NCBI GenBank assembly: GCA_037178625.1
Contig: CM074127.1
Location: 744,001 to 808,000 of the forward strand
Reading direction: 5' to 3'
Length of the DNA: 64,000 nucleotides
Source of the DNA: Skeletonema tropicum
Taxonomy: Eukaryota; Bacillariophyta; Thalassiosirophyceae; Thalassiosirales; Thalassiosiraceae
The translations under genes were made by a program, and so were the position numbers. Of the stretch, positions 1-10,000 are shown in pieces. The notes under the pieces were generated by a model. The model was not told the origin of the DNA. It worked only from the letters and a program-made list of their open reading frames with translations, and searched no databases. The stretch's first letter is position 1; each line of letters begins with the position of its first letter.

Positions 1-246
1 TGATGCGGCGGCTGATGACATGAGATGTGTCTTTGTGCTGCTGCTATTTCTTGTATTAGAGCAGCCACAACTGCTGCTGGAGCTACTACTCCTCCGTCTT
101 CTTCTTCGGTTCGTCGTCATCGTCATCGTCATCGTCATGGTCCCGTTGGTTACAGTTGCATTGTTATGATTGTTGCTGTGATTGGAATGCTCCAAAAAGG
201 TAAAAGGGCTGCTCTTGAAGAATGAAGGGAAATGACCGCAAATCAA
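1..246 (-). CDS. N-terminus of a second LPMO-chitinase copy, cut by window edge
   Basis: On the minus strand, bases 246 to 1 match 39775-40020, the first codons of the multidomain chitinase at 39775-44068. All three in-frame candidate starts are present here (246, 138 and 21 as first bases). Only the Thr/Arg/Ser-rich leader and the first residues of the signal peptide are visible. Whether a full second chitinase lies beyond the left edge cannot be told. The antisense translation of 25-225 equals that of 39796-39996 exactly, so this part has diverged very little. Confidence 0.6.
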   Translation of the reverse strand, partial: MICGHFPSFFKSSPFTFLEHSNHSNNHNNATVTNGTMTMTMTMTTNRRRRRRSSSSSSSCGCSNTRNSSSTKTHLMSSAAAS

Positions 247-509
247 AGCGGTTTGACGTACGATCTAACAAAACAGCCCAATCACCCAGAGCCCAGCCAC
301 AAACCCATTGGGCGTCTTTTTCTCCGTTCTTTCCGATACATAAGTACAACATAAGGGAGTACGCAACATGCAGCCTGATACTTATTCGATCAATACATGC
401 ATTACCTTTACTTAGATTGTGAAACACCCCCACAACATTCATCATATTACATACTACTGAGTACGCTCATATTTCTCCGCCCCATCTCCAACAAATCCGC
501 TGCTATACA
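247..509. promoter_or_regulatory. Shared divergent promoter region, chitinase / FkbM
   Basis: This gap lies between the minus-strand chitinase start and the plus-strand FkbM start. The same divergent arrangement recurs in the right arm at 39504-39774, apart from an 8-bp indel. It includes a short dispersed motif, CGATCAATACATGCATTACC, near 388 that also occurs near 3891 and 56866. No core promoter element was identified with confidence, so the regulatory role is inferred from the head-to-head layout alone. Confidence 0.35.
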
Positions 510-1779
510 ATGTCTCGTAAAATCAGCAGTGGCACATCATCTCGGTTCAAAATCATAGTTTGTGCCATAATTACATTCTTAACTATCATTTTTCTCAAGA
601 ATGTTTCCAGCAGCTTGAATGGCTACATCAAAAACGCCGGAGACAATGATTTCATCACCACTGTTAAAATTCCAGTCAATAACGGTACTGCTGAGAGTAA
701 AGAATCAATTATTGTGCTGGACAATGACAACATTTGTCCTCAGTCTTTAGCCATCAATGCAGCAAACAACCATACTCCTCCCCAAGCGCTGATTCCTCAC
801 GACGAATTGCTACATATTGTCAAGTATTGGCACGATTTCAATTGTCCTCAACAAAAAACATGCCAGTTCGGCTCGATTGGGCAGCACTTGCTTCACATTG
901 CAATGAAGCGCAATCAAACTTTACTGACGGTCCAGGTGGGAGCCATGGATGGGTATTCTAACGATCCAATGTATCATATGTTTTTTGAAACGAAGGGTAA
1001 AAATTATGTTCAAGCCAGGGAGGGGGGGGGAGAAAGAGGTTCTTACTTTTCTGATTTAAGGAATTGGTTACCTGTGATGATTGAACCTGTTCCCAAAAAC
1101 TTTGAAGATTTGAAAGAAACATATTTGAAGATTGCCAATGATGGAGGTCTTGGATGTGCTGTTCCTATCAATGCCGTTGTATCATATGATGATTCCACGA
1201 AAACAACATGTCCATTTTGTCGATTCAATACAGCCGATGATTCCCCAGATTTTTGCAAGAGTGAGTGATGCCATCAGTACTTATTTTTTGCCCCCCTGAT
1301 ATGTATGCGTGTATAATTAAGTTAATACATACTTGTTCTTTGTCCCTCCACATTGTTGCACAGATGAACCGGATTGGGTAAAATTCCAAATTGGTACTCT
1401 GGATTGTGGATATTCCGAAAGCCGGGGTAAAGAACTTTTTGACATGTGTATACTTCAGGATCCTCTGCCTTGCAGCTCACTTGTGAAGTTGCTGTCTGAT
1501 AAGTTTGTACCTGCAGAACACATTGCCATGCTTCAAATTGATATTGAAGGCTACGAATACATTCTTTTTGATGGGTTGCTCAAAGAAATGCCTGATAAAT
1601 CATTGCCTCTTGTGATTCATTTTGAACACAAAGTAATGAAATACCAGGACGAATATTACCCGCTAGTAAACAGGACATCCCGGATGGACCAGGCGAAGCA
1701 GTTGTTGAGTTCAAGGGGGTATCATTTCTACGACGAAGGAGAAGATTATCTCGCACTCAGGTTGGATATGAACCAGTAA
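510..1779 (+). CDS. FkbM-family methyltransferase, membrane-anchored, copy A
   Basis: Two exons, 510-1260 and 1364-1779, with a GTGAGT donor and a TTGCACAG acceptor, join in frame to 388 residues. Residues about 13-33 form a hydrophobic segment after a short basic start, fitting a type II signal anchor, so the catalytic part should face the ER/Golgi lumen. The SAM-binding region shows TVQVGAMDGYSND followed by VMIEPVPKNFEDLKETY. The later FkbM hallmark is LQIDIEGYEYILFDGL. These fit the Methyltransf_21 (FkbM) fold, which O-methylates sugars or other small acceptors; the substrate here is unknown. There are several N-x-S/T sites. Copy B in the right arm is also intact, with a cluster of changes at the start of exon 2 (CGYSESRGKELF here, CEYSERRSKKVF there). 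Confidence 0.8.
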
Positions 1780-2219
1780 ATATTCGACAGCAATGAATCA
1801 GATTGAGTATCATCTCGTTCATTGACAAATTGAATCGAAGCAAGGATGATGATAATGCCCAATTCAAGTGAATTAATAGGACAAACAGTTGAGTAAAGGG
1901 ATACAATGATGATAATAAGCACGCGCAGAAAGGACTCACTAAATTTACCACGAACTTCCCACGTCACGATTGATACACCAGTTGTAATGTCTTAGCATCC
2001 CAGAAAAGTATAGATATTATATCAGTCTGATCTGATCTGGCTCAGTTGCAACAAGTGATACTTATTACCCGTTCACTCAACCACTGCTTATGAACCTTGC
2101 TGCACTCTCTCTCTCTCTAGAGAGAATAAGAAATTATTCAACCATTAAGCCTAACAAGCTGCATTGTCGACTTACTCCTCTATATATTACACAACTACTT
2201 ACATCCTCACAATAATAAA

Positions 2220-2735
2220 ATGTGCAACGACAAATCAATCAAGACGACGACTCCCCTCATCAAGAAGGACCAATCCTCGGCTTCTTCTTCCATGCCCGTA
2301 CCAGTGCACACAGCTACTGCAGCCTGCAACCCAGAACCAATAGAAATCGATATCAGTACCCTGAGTGCAGAAGACCTCCAATCACTGAAGCAAGACGACC
2401 CATTCCTCTACTATTCTATCCCCGTTGTCCGAAAGTCAGCGTACAGCTTTGAGGAGCCTGATATGTCTCATTCTAGCCTATCAGGATGCACTACCGTCAA
2501 GCGACGTACAAGAGTGTCCTGCGAGTGTCATTCAGATCTCCTACTGATGGATCTTTTTGGAGACTTCGACGAGGAATGTGATGAATCAGCTTTGGATCAG
2601 TTGGATCTTGAATGCTCCAAGATGCTTGGTCTCTTATATAAATCTCTTCTAATATCACTTGTACGGAAGGAACTCTCGGTTGGTTCGTACTGCTTGACCA
2701 CAGCAACATTGCGATCCTCATCCTGGTTTCTTTGA
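2220..2735 (+). CDS. Small multicopy ORF family, copy A (unknown function)
   Basis: Opens with MCNDKSIKTTTP and runs 171 codons. The first 137 or so are shared with three other copies at 32245-32619, 33770-34196 and 37356-37784. After the inverted-duplication boundary at 2632 the frame runs into unrelated sequence, so the last 34 residues are chance coding. The conserved part is acidic and Ser-rich, with ISTLSAEDLQSLKQDDPF, then a Tyr-rich stretch, a CECHSD motif and an acidic DLFGDFDEECDESALDQLD segment. There is no signal peptide or membrane segment. I do not recognise the family. It may be a cellular gene or the cargo of a repeat. Confidence 0.45.
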   Translation: MCNDKSIKTTTPLIKKDQSSASSSMPVPVHTATAACNPEPIEIDISTLSAEDLQSLKQDDPFLYYSIPVVRKSAYSFEEPDMSHSSLSGCTTVKRRTRVSCECHSDLLLMDLFGDFDEECDESALDQLDLECSKMLGLLYKSLLISLVRKELSVGSYCLTTATLRSSSWFL

Positions 2736-3792
2736 GGAGGAATTCAGCCTGGTTGTAGGAATTCTCGCACAGTGGGATGTTTTGTGCCAGTAAGGTTGCG
2801 TTGGCTAGGACAAAGAGACCACAATCATATCCGTTGCTCTGCCTTGGAGAATTCAAGGAGTCGTCGATGAGCCGCCAAAAGAGTTGTCCCAATCATTCGC
2901 CTCCCCATGAATTTCTCGATACTTATCCTTTAGATATTGCTGCATAGCCCGGAGATAACGCTGGTTAGACTCCTTCCGTCCCTAAGAATCCCACAGTTTA
3001 ATCTCCTTAAGCACGGTGTCGGCTCTGAGGAGCAGCCAATGGGTATTACCTCGGTTAATCGGCACGTATATTTCCCGCACACCCAAGATCCCGTTCATTC
3101 TTCTCAACGTATTGCCCCAGGAGCGCACATTGTTGTAGTTATAGATGGGTATTGATTGCCCTTTCCGTCCCAGTCTGGAGGAGTGCTGACATGAAGAATG
3201 AGTTGAAGAAGTAGACCCTTTGTCTTTGTGAGTTAACCTTTGGAAAGAGAACCCTGCGGAGAAAGCAGTTGATGATGTCATCGTTGATCCATTGCGGTGA
3301 TCGCAGTGAGAGCAATGCTTCCCTTTGAAACTTATCTCCTCCTGCCAGAGCAAGGGTGAAATTCTCAGGGACCGATCTGAAGAGGTCCCTCGTGGAGAAT
3401 GTCCTCATCTCTTCATCCGTATTTCGTCGGAGCAGCTCCAGACGATCGGTGCGTTGCGTCCCTAGGTCTGGCGGTAGCCTTGGCCTCGGCCGGATAGAGG
3501 AGGCCTGAGCTTCCGCTCGAGGTTGCTGCTTAAAGATAGGGGCGAGTCGCAGGGGAGCCTTCTTGGTCTTGGAACTAGTTGTGCCGATGCTAGTGGCTGC
3601 TGTCACAACTTGGTCCTGCGGAGCGATCCTTGATGGAGCCGTCGCAGGATTGGCATTGTCCAGCAGGCCTCCCGTGAGATCTCCAGCCGCTTCTCTGCTA
3701 GCCACCGCCGCGTTCAACCAATACTGTTGTTGCTCTGTACTTTTGGCAAAAAGTTCCTCGATGAAGGTTAGCCCTAAGCTAAGAAATGACAC
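2640..3792 (-). pseudogene. Broken Ulp1/SENP-type (C48) cysteine protease
   Basis: Read from 3792 downward, the order is a low-complexity N-terminus and then an Ulp1-like start (PQWINDDIINCFLRRVLFP, YFFNSFFMSALL). A frameshift near 3165 moves the reading to YNYNNVRSWGNTL, followed by the catalytic-His segment PINRGNTHWLLL and the Asp segment LWDS. A TAG then interrupts what would be DSLGRKESNQRYLRAMQQYL. A second frameshift near 2890 leads to PRQSNGYDCGLFVLAN, which carries the catalytic Gln and Cys. All catalytic landmarks survive but no single frame joins them, so the gene is probably dead. Known family members remove SUMO or similar modifiers; in diatoms such domains also occur in transposons. 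The relic stops at the boundary of the inverted duplication. Confidence 0.7.
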
Positions 3793-3802
3793 TCACAAAT
3801 AG

Positions 3803-5105
3803 TGATCAAATCTATGTATGATGGCACAGCATGACCTTGCTTGTCGTTCTTCTACGTAAGTACGTAACATGCAAGCCTCTGATACTCGATCAATACATGC
3901 ATGAATTACCTTCCACCTTTTCTACTAGTAGCTTCGTCACCTACCTTTCTACAATGCAAAAAAGGAGGAAGGAAGACGAAAGTTAAAGTGATCAAATCTA
4001 TTTTGGCAGCATAACCATGACATCATTGCCATTGCTTGTTCTTGTATTGCTCTTGATTGCTGGACGTTCATTGCAACGAATATAACTCTCTTCAAAACCC
4101 CTCTCACTTTGACTTTGCCGTCTCCATTGGGTGAAGTGTGTGGAGCGGATATAAAAGTTCGAAGCAAGGGGAAGCAAACTCCCAGTCCCAGTCAGGAGCG
4201 AGATTAAGATGTAGTGGATATAAATAAGTTAAAAGAATTCAGATGTAGGTACAATTACACAATAAGGAAGTTCATGTAGTTGAAAGAAGAAAATGAACTG
4301 TTGTACGGTACGTTGACTGATCAGATATCCACAACATCAACTGATGCTGATGCTGATGCATTCTAACTAATGCATCCTCGCTTCATGTATCCGTGAAAAT
4401 TGATGCAGTCATGGTGAGCGTTCGTAATATTATAATCGGCACGAACCCAAATGATCCGCTTGGTATTGCGTTCTCGACAGTTTTGAATGAGTGACACGAT
4501 ATATTTTGGGGGAAGTCTGGCGTACTTGAGGATTCTCTGAACCGGAACAGTATTCTGTTGGACGACGACGACGACGACGAAGGCCATTTTAGATGCATCT
4601 AGCATCTGGTCAGACGACATAAAGGGCGAATCGCTGCAAGGGCATTTTCGCTGCTTGCTTGCAACGTTTGAGTGAATGCAATACTGCAGAGCACTGATGA
4701 TGAAAATTACCGCACTGACATTGCTTTACCCGCACGGAAATGACCGTACTGGTACTGGGCAAGCAGCTGTTAGCTATTTTTTGAATTGCTCTTTGAAAGA
4801 CAATGATAGATCGGGGACATTTGCTGGGTGTCGAAAGTGTGATCTTACCATGCCTCTCCTACTTGGAAGTTAATCAGGTTGATATCATACCTACGGAGCG
4901 AAATGTGGTAGAAAAGCAGATGGCGAAGCAAAGACGATGTTCAGATGATAGTACATAGGAATAGGAGTAGTCTCTATAACATTAATTTATAGCAATTCCT
5001 AATATTATACACCAGTCCACTTCTTTGCCGCCAGTCATATTACTTCGAAGGTTTGGCTCTGTTGGAACACTTCTTTTTAGATACGCGAATAGAGCATTCA
5101 TGTTT
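3803..5105. other. Intergenic, no convincing gene
   Basis: This stretch is AT-rich with only short ORFs. The best is a minus-strand 85-codon ORF at 4363-4620 with a Val-rich start, which I cannot assign and do not call. Around 3887-3990 is a copy of a dispersed motif (CGATCAATACATGCAT, then ACCTTCC...GGAAGGAAG) shared with 56866-56960. A GATGCT-type short tandem lies near 4340. Confidence 0.5.
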
Positions 5106-6101
5106 TTACTCCTTTGGAACAATGGTACAGACGAACATCTGAATCCTAATCTTCCCATTCTCGTCGAAATAGAACGTGTCATGCGAATGAGGAAAGATTT
5201 TACCAGGAATACTACCACTCCATACTGCCATGCCCATATGTGACTCCTTGTCGACAACCACATGCTCCAAATGAAAGGTCGACGAGCCTACCACGTGCAT
5301 GTCGAATATTTCTTGGAAGGCCTTCTTGATTTCCTCTTTGCCCTTGTTAGAATGCCACACCATTCCCAAAATGCATTGCAAAGGCATCTCAATATTCGCG
5401 GAGTGGGGAGGGACCCATGAAGCGCTGAAATCGAAATCTATCTGTCGAACCGCATGATCTGGGTAAAATTGCGCGAAATCCTTAAGTGTAGAAATCCTTA
5501 ATTATTGCGGGAAGGAATTTTGTTAGGGTTAGTCTTTGTTACATTTTGTTACCCCTGAAGTAAGTTCGAATCGTCACACAAATGTTACAGCGATTCTTTT
5601 TGCATCCTTTCGTTTGGCTTGATCGAATAAGTAGTAATGCTGCCCGCATAAGCTATGATACGGCTAGGCAATGCTAGAAAAAAGGATTTTATTACATATC
5701 TCAATATTTAGTGAGTAGTGAGAAGAATCTGCCGCTGACCCCATCGCCTGCCTCTCGCAGGCATGGGGTCAGCGTTCGAAAATCAAGATACCTGTGACTT
5801 CCTGAGGTTGCCGCTCATCGTTCGGCCTCAGCTACGTGCATGCGCCTCTAGAGTACTGCTTTATCTCTCCTCTTTTACTCGCACACGGTGCACCCTTGTA
5901 GCAAGTGTACTCACCATTAACAATGTGATGAAGTACTGCGTTTGGTGAATAATCATCTACCATCGAGTCTAAGAGACGATGACCAAAGTTCACAAGATGG
6001 TGATGACGAATCGCATTCGTAAGGTCGGTATCATTGGAGTGCAGCTGGCATTTAGCCTCGGAGCATCCGTTCAGCATTTGAATTGGCTCAAGCCCACTCA
6101 T
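5106..6101 (-). CDS. SnoaL-like (NTF2-fold) protein, exon join uncertain
   Basis: The C-terminal exon (about 5496 or 5480 down to 5106) encodes DFAQFYPDHAVRQIDF, then GKEEIKKAFQEIFDMHV, and the family hallmark SHDTFYFDENGKIRIQMFV. Upstream, 6101 to about 5905 encodes HHHLVNFGHRLLDSMVDDYS followed by VLHHIVNG, matching the first helix and strand of SnoaL-like NTF2 folds. A good donor (AATG|GTGAGT near 5908) and a branch-point-like CTAACCCTAAC upstream of the acceptors point to an intron of about 400 nt. With either acceptor (exon starting at 5496 or 5480) the phases do not match by my count, so there may be a one-base shift (pseudogene) or a second intron. Family members bind small hydrophobic ligands or act as cyclases or isomerases; the substrate is unknown. 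Confidence 0.5.
5734..5773. repeat. Strong GC-rich hairpin in putative intron
   Basis: GCTGACCCCAT-C-GCCTGC, a CTCTC loop, then GCAGGC-ATGGGGTCAGC. This gives 17 paired bases with one bulged base, in otherwise AT-rich sequence inside the presumed SnoaL intron. It could be a small foldback insertion or an RNA structure. Confidence 0.75.
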
Positions 6102-7058
6102 TTGAATTTACCTAGGTGGCTGTTATTACTGTTGGGTTTGGGGTTGATATGATTAAGAACACTTGTGGTTTTTTGAGCTCTCATATCAGTTCAGCTACAT
6201 CGTTCGTGTGGAGTTCTTGCTGGAGTTGGAGTTCGCGTTGAAAGCAAAAGGCTACCCATACCACGGACAAAGAAAAAAAGGAAAAATTCCAAATTTTTCT
6301 TTTTTTCTATGGGGATTTTCTAGCAAACTCACACCCATAATCATCTTTAGCAACCAAGTCGACTACCTACTCCACAACCTGATTTTAATGTCACAAAAGA
6401 CTCATGCACACCAATAACCAGGCATTGCATGATAGTCCATGTCACTATCTTTCGATAGAGCCCCTGGACAACGTCGCAGCTACTATTTTCTCCCTAAGTC
6501 TAAGTTGCCGATTGTCAAAAGAGGGTCGGTTGTTCTGGAAGGCGATTTTGTTAGTGTTTTTTTGCTATTAAAAAGTCAATAAAAACACCAATAATCATTA
6601 GATGATACCTCCATAAGGAATCGATATAAATAATTCAAATAAATCATAATGATATTGTAAGAGTCTTAAGTTTGGCATCCCTAATGGCCTTTTTTGTCGA
6701 AGGTTTATCTGTAGAGTGCTTAGTAGAGGTTCTGACATGGCTGTTTGATGCCATTTTGTGAGTAAGTCAGATTTGTAGTAATTCCTACGTGATTGGAGAT
6801 TCCAGATTTTTCATGATTCTCATTTTTTTTGTCCGAGAAGGCATCATCGAGGGCAAACATCGATGTGTTGCAAATGTCGCAGCGCTTTTTTAATTAATAG
6901 ATTGTCTCGCTCAGATATAAGTACTTACTTAGTCCGTCCGTTGCTCATCTTTATCGCAAGCTCTCTCTCTCTCGAGCTGTACTTATCAGCTGTATCTATC
7001 CTGTACTTGTCATTCACTTTCATTTCACCGTTTCTCGTTCCATTCCATCATAAAAGCT
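6102..7058. other. Intergenic, upstream of Nup93
   Basis: No supported gene. The sequence is AT-rich with short T and A runs and a CTCTCTCTCTCTCGAG tract at 6962-6977 that probably lies in the Nup93 promoter or 5' leader. Confidence 0.5.
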
Positions 7059-10000
7059 ATGGTGTCAACACATGCATGGAGAGCACCAGGATCATCAGGA
7101 TCAAGCCCTACGCCTCCTCCAACTACCAACAACAACAACACTTCAATTTTTGGGAGTAGTAATTCTGCTGCTTCTACTACAAACTTACAGGGCTTTGCCA
7201 TGTCGTCTTCTCGACCATTCATTGGCGGTGGCGGCAGCGGTGGTGGATTATTTGGTCCGCAACAATCGAAATCATTGCAACTGTCGTCCCAAAGTGTTGG
7301 TGGTCTGGAGGCCTCGTCGTCCACTAGATCCACTGCAGGTGATTTCAACTCACTTTTGGCCAATTCGAATTCGTTATTGAGTTCTATTGGTCGCAGTCAT
7401 CATCATCATGGTGGTGGTGGTGTATCATCATCAGCATCTGCTATGAGAGGATCAACTGCGAGTACTGGGGGGGAGGGTGTTGATACCACCACCTTCTTGC
7501 AACAACAATCCTCTAGTAGTAGCAGATATGCACCGCGCTTTTTGGGAGACAAATCACTCGCTGAATTATCCGTTGCATCCTCCCGCCTCAACAACAACAA
7601 CTCCAGCAATAATCCAAGCAGCAGCAGCACCAATAATAATAATGCTTCTTCCACGTATGAAGCAGAAGCATCCGCTCATCGACTATTCGCACGAGAGGGA
7701 TATGGATTTGATTCGGCACGATTGGGACGATCGGTACGTGAACTGGAGATGAGGGTGGCGATTCATACTTCGGATGAAGAAAAGAAGGAGATGGATCATT
7801 CTTATTTTACATCCCATGGCACCACCAATACTAATAATAACAGCAGCAATTCCCAAACTGCTGCCAACATCTCAAATAATCATCAACATCATCAACAACA
7901 ACAACAACAACAACAAACCGTCACGGATCTAACCACACTCGCCACCCTCCAGGGCTCGTCCCTCCCCCAAATCCTATCCCTTCATTCCGAACAATGCATC
8001 CAAAGAGCCGTACGTGGTGCCAAACAATGGACAGCGAGGCAGGGGAAGGAACGGGTCAAACATCGATTAAAGGGGGATTGGGAGGTGGAACGGAAGGAGA
8101 TTTTGGAGAGGGGGGTTTTGGGACATCGATTCTTGATTAGTGGTGCTGCTGCTGGTAGTGAACGGATGATGAAGAAGAAGATGATGATTGGTGGCACTGG
8201 TGGTGGTGACAACAGCTATTTGTTGCCATCCGGCGGTGTTGGTGTTGCTTCCAATGTACCATTGTTGGAAGCAACACCGGGTGGAGGAGGAGAAGGTGCT
8301 GCGGCGTCATCATCATCATCATCATCATTGGCGTATAGTAACATTATCCCATCACCACAAAGCTTACCTTCCAATACTCAAGAGTTGATCAAGAGTCATT
8401 TGAGTTCAATTGATAGTCACTTGAACAACAACACCAGCAGCAGCAGCAGTACTACTACTACTACTGGCTCGAAATTGACCGGAGCAATGGCATTACTCAC
8501 CTCACTCCAAGAGGGACTCAAAGAATTGGCCAACAACAACAACAATAATGAAGCATTGAACCCCGAAAGTATGAATGGATACTCTGACGCAATATCCCTA
8601 ATCAAGTCCATCCTAAATTGCTCCATTAGTCTGGGTGTAGTCCCCACTTCTTCCAGCAATACTACTACTACTACTGCAACAGATGTAGCAATCAATGCCA
8701 TGGGAACGTGTAATTTCTTTGCACATCAATTCAAACATCATGTTGGTACTGTTGTTCGTGAGGCGGAGTTGTCTGGAGGATTGACTACCAACGCTAGTAG
8801 TAGTGGTGGTGGTAATAGTAGTAGTAGTGGAGAGGGGGGATTGATTCCATCAGCGCGAGATGTACGTGCATTTACGTCAATTGTGGCGGGGAGTGAACTT
8901 GTCAATGGACAGGGAGGAGTTTGGCCGCAGTTGTATTATGCGCTGCGATGTGGAGATGCTCTTGCTGCCGAGTCCATTGTGAAACAATACGCTGACAACA
9001 ACAACATCAACAACAGCAGCAACAATAATAATACCATGGGGGGAGCAGATTCGAGTTTCAGTGGAGTAGATCCAGCTGTACTCCAAATCATTTCTCAATT
9101 GGTGGAAGAATTGCAACAACAAGATCAAGAAACGATATTTGGGGATAGTACCAATGGTAATACACGATCACCACGACAGTTGGAGAAGTCATTGTTGTCC
9201 CCGTCACAGGCAATGTTGCAGTCTCGTCGACAGGTTTGTGAGTTGTACGAACGGACAAAGACACGCATGATGTCATCGTCGTCATCTGGAGGAGGAGGAG
9301 GAGGAGGAGCGAATCTAGAACCATTTGTTCCGTATCGAACAGCATGTTTGGCATTGCTGGGTGGTGCCGAATCCATTTCGGAAGCACCCGTATTGGAATC
9401 TTCGGGACTTGTCAAGACGGTAGAGGATTACCTCTATGCCGCACTATGGCACGCACTCCATCTTGCCGATACATCGTCTAGCATTGTTGGTGGAGAGGGA
9501 GGATTGCAAAATGTATCACGAGCAGTGTCACGATTGGGCAAGCTTGTGAATCAATGGGGACCATCGTATTTTGAACAGCAGGATGATTTTGGTGACGTTA
9601 GTGCCTCGTCTGCTGTAGCCGCCGCGGCTGGAGTTACTACAAGTGCCTCGCAAAAGTTGCCAGTTTCTGGTGGTTGGGCGTATACTTTGCCCCTGCTGGC
9701 GTCACAACAGTATGCTACGGCGCTTGCTTACCTGGCCGAGGCTGGGGGTGGATTGGGATTGCTCCAGGCAACTCATGTGGGTGTTGTCATGGATGCAGCT
9801 GGTCTTGCTGTGTCGGATTGTTCTACCGTATCGGATGATGCATCGTCACAGACTCTTGTGCCGATGTTAGTTGCAACTTTTTCGGCTAGCCTACAAGAGT
9901 TGGATGCAGAAGCAGCGTTGAAATATCTGGTGTTGTTGTCTGGCAAGGGTAAATTTGTCAAGGAACAAGTTGAAAGGCTTCTTCTTGAAACGCGACAATT

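Larger units (their letters stand above)
1..2632. repeat. Left arm of a large inverted duplication
   Basis: This stretch is the reverse complement of 37372-40020. Position 1 pairs with 40020 and 2632 with 37372, with small indels only: 8 bp between the two ATG regions, 3 bp in the FkbM gene and a few bp further on. It carries the start of a chitinase, a full FkbM gene and copy A of a small ORF family. The homology stops sharply after AAGATGCTTGGTCT at 2632. The left end is cut by the window, so the true arm may be longer. The arms are separated by about 34.7 kb of non-homologous sequence. Confidence 0.95.

Noticed and set aside
4363..4620. An 85-codon minus-strand ORF with a Val-rich start
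   Set aside because: The Val run comes from a GAC/GTC triplet repeat, there is no homology I recognise and no conserved neighbour, so it was not called.
7059..8800. FG-repeat nucleoporin in the Nup93 N-terminus
   Set aside because: The runs are Asn/Ser/Gly/Gln; FG or GLFG dipeptide repeats are absent, so it is not an FG filament domain.
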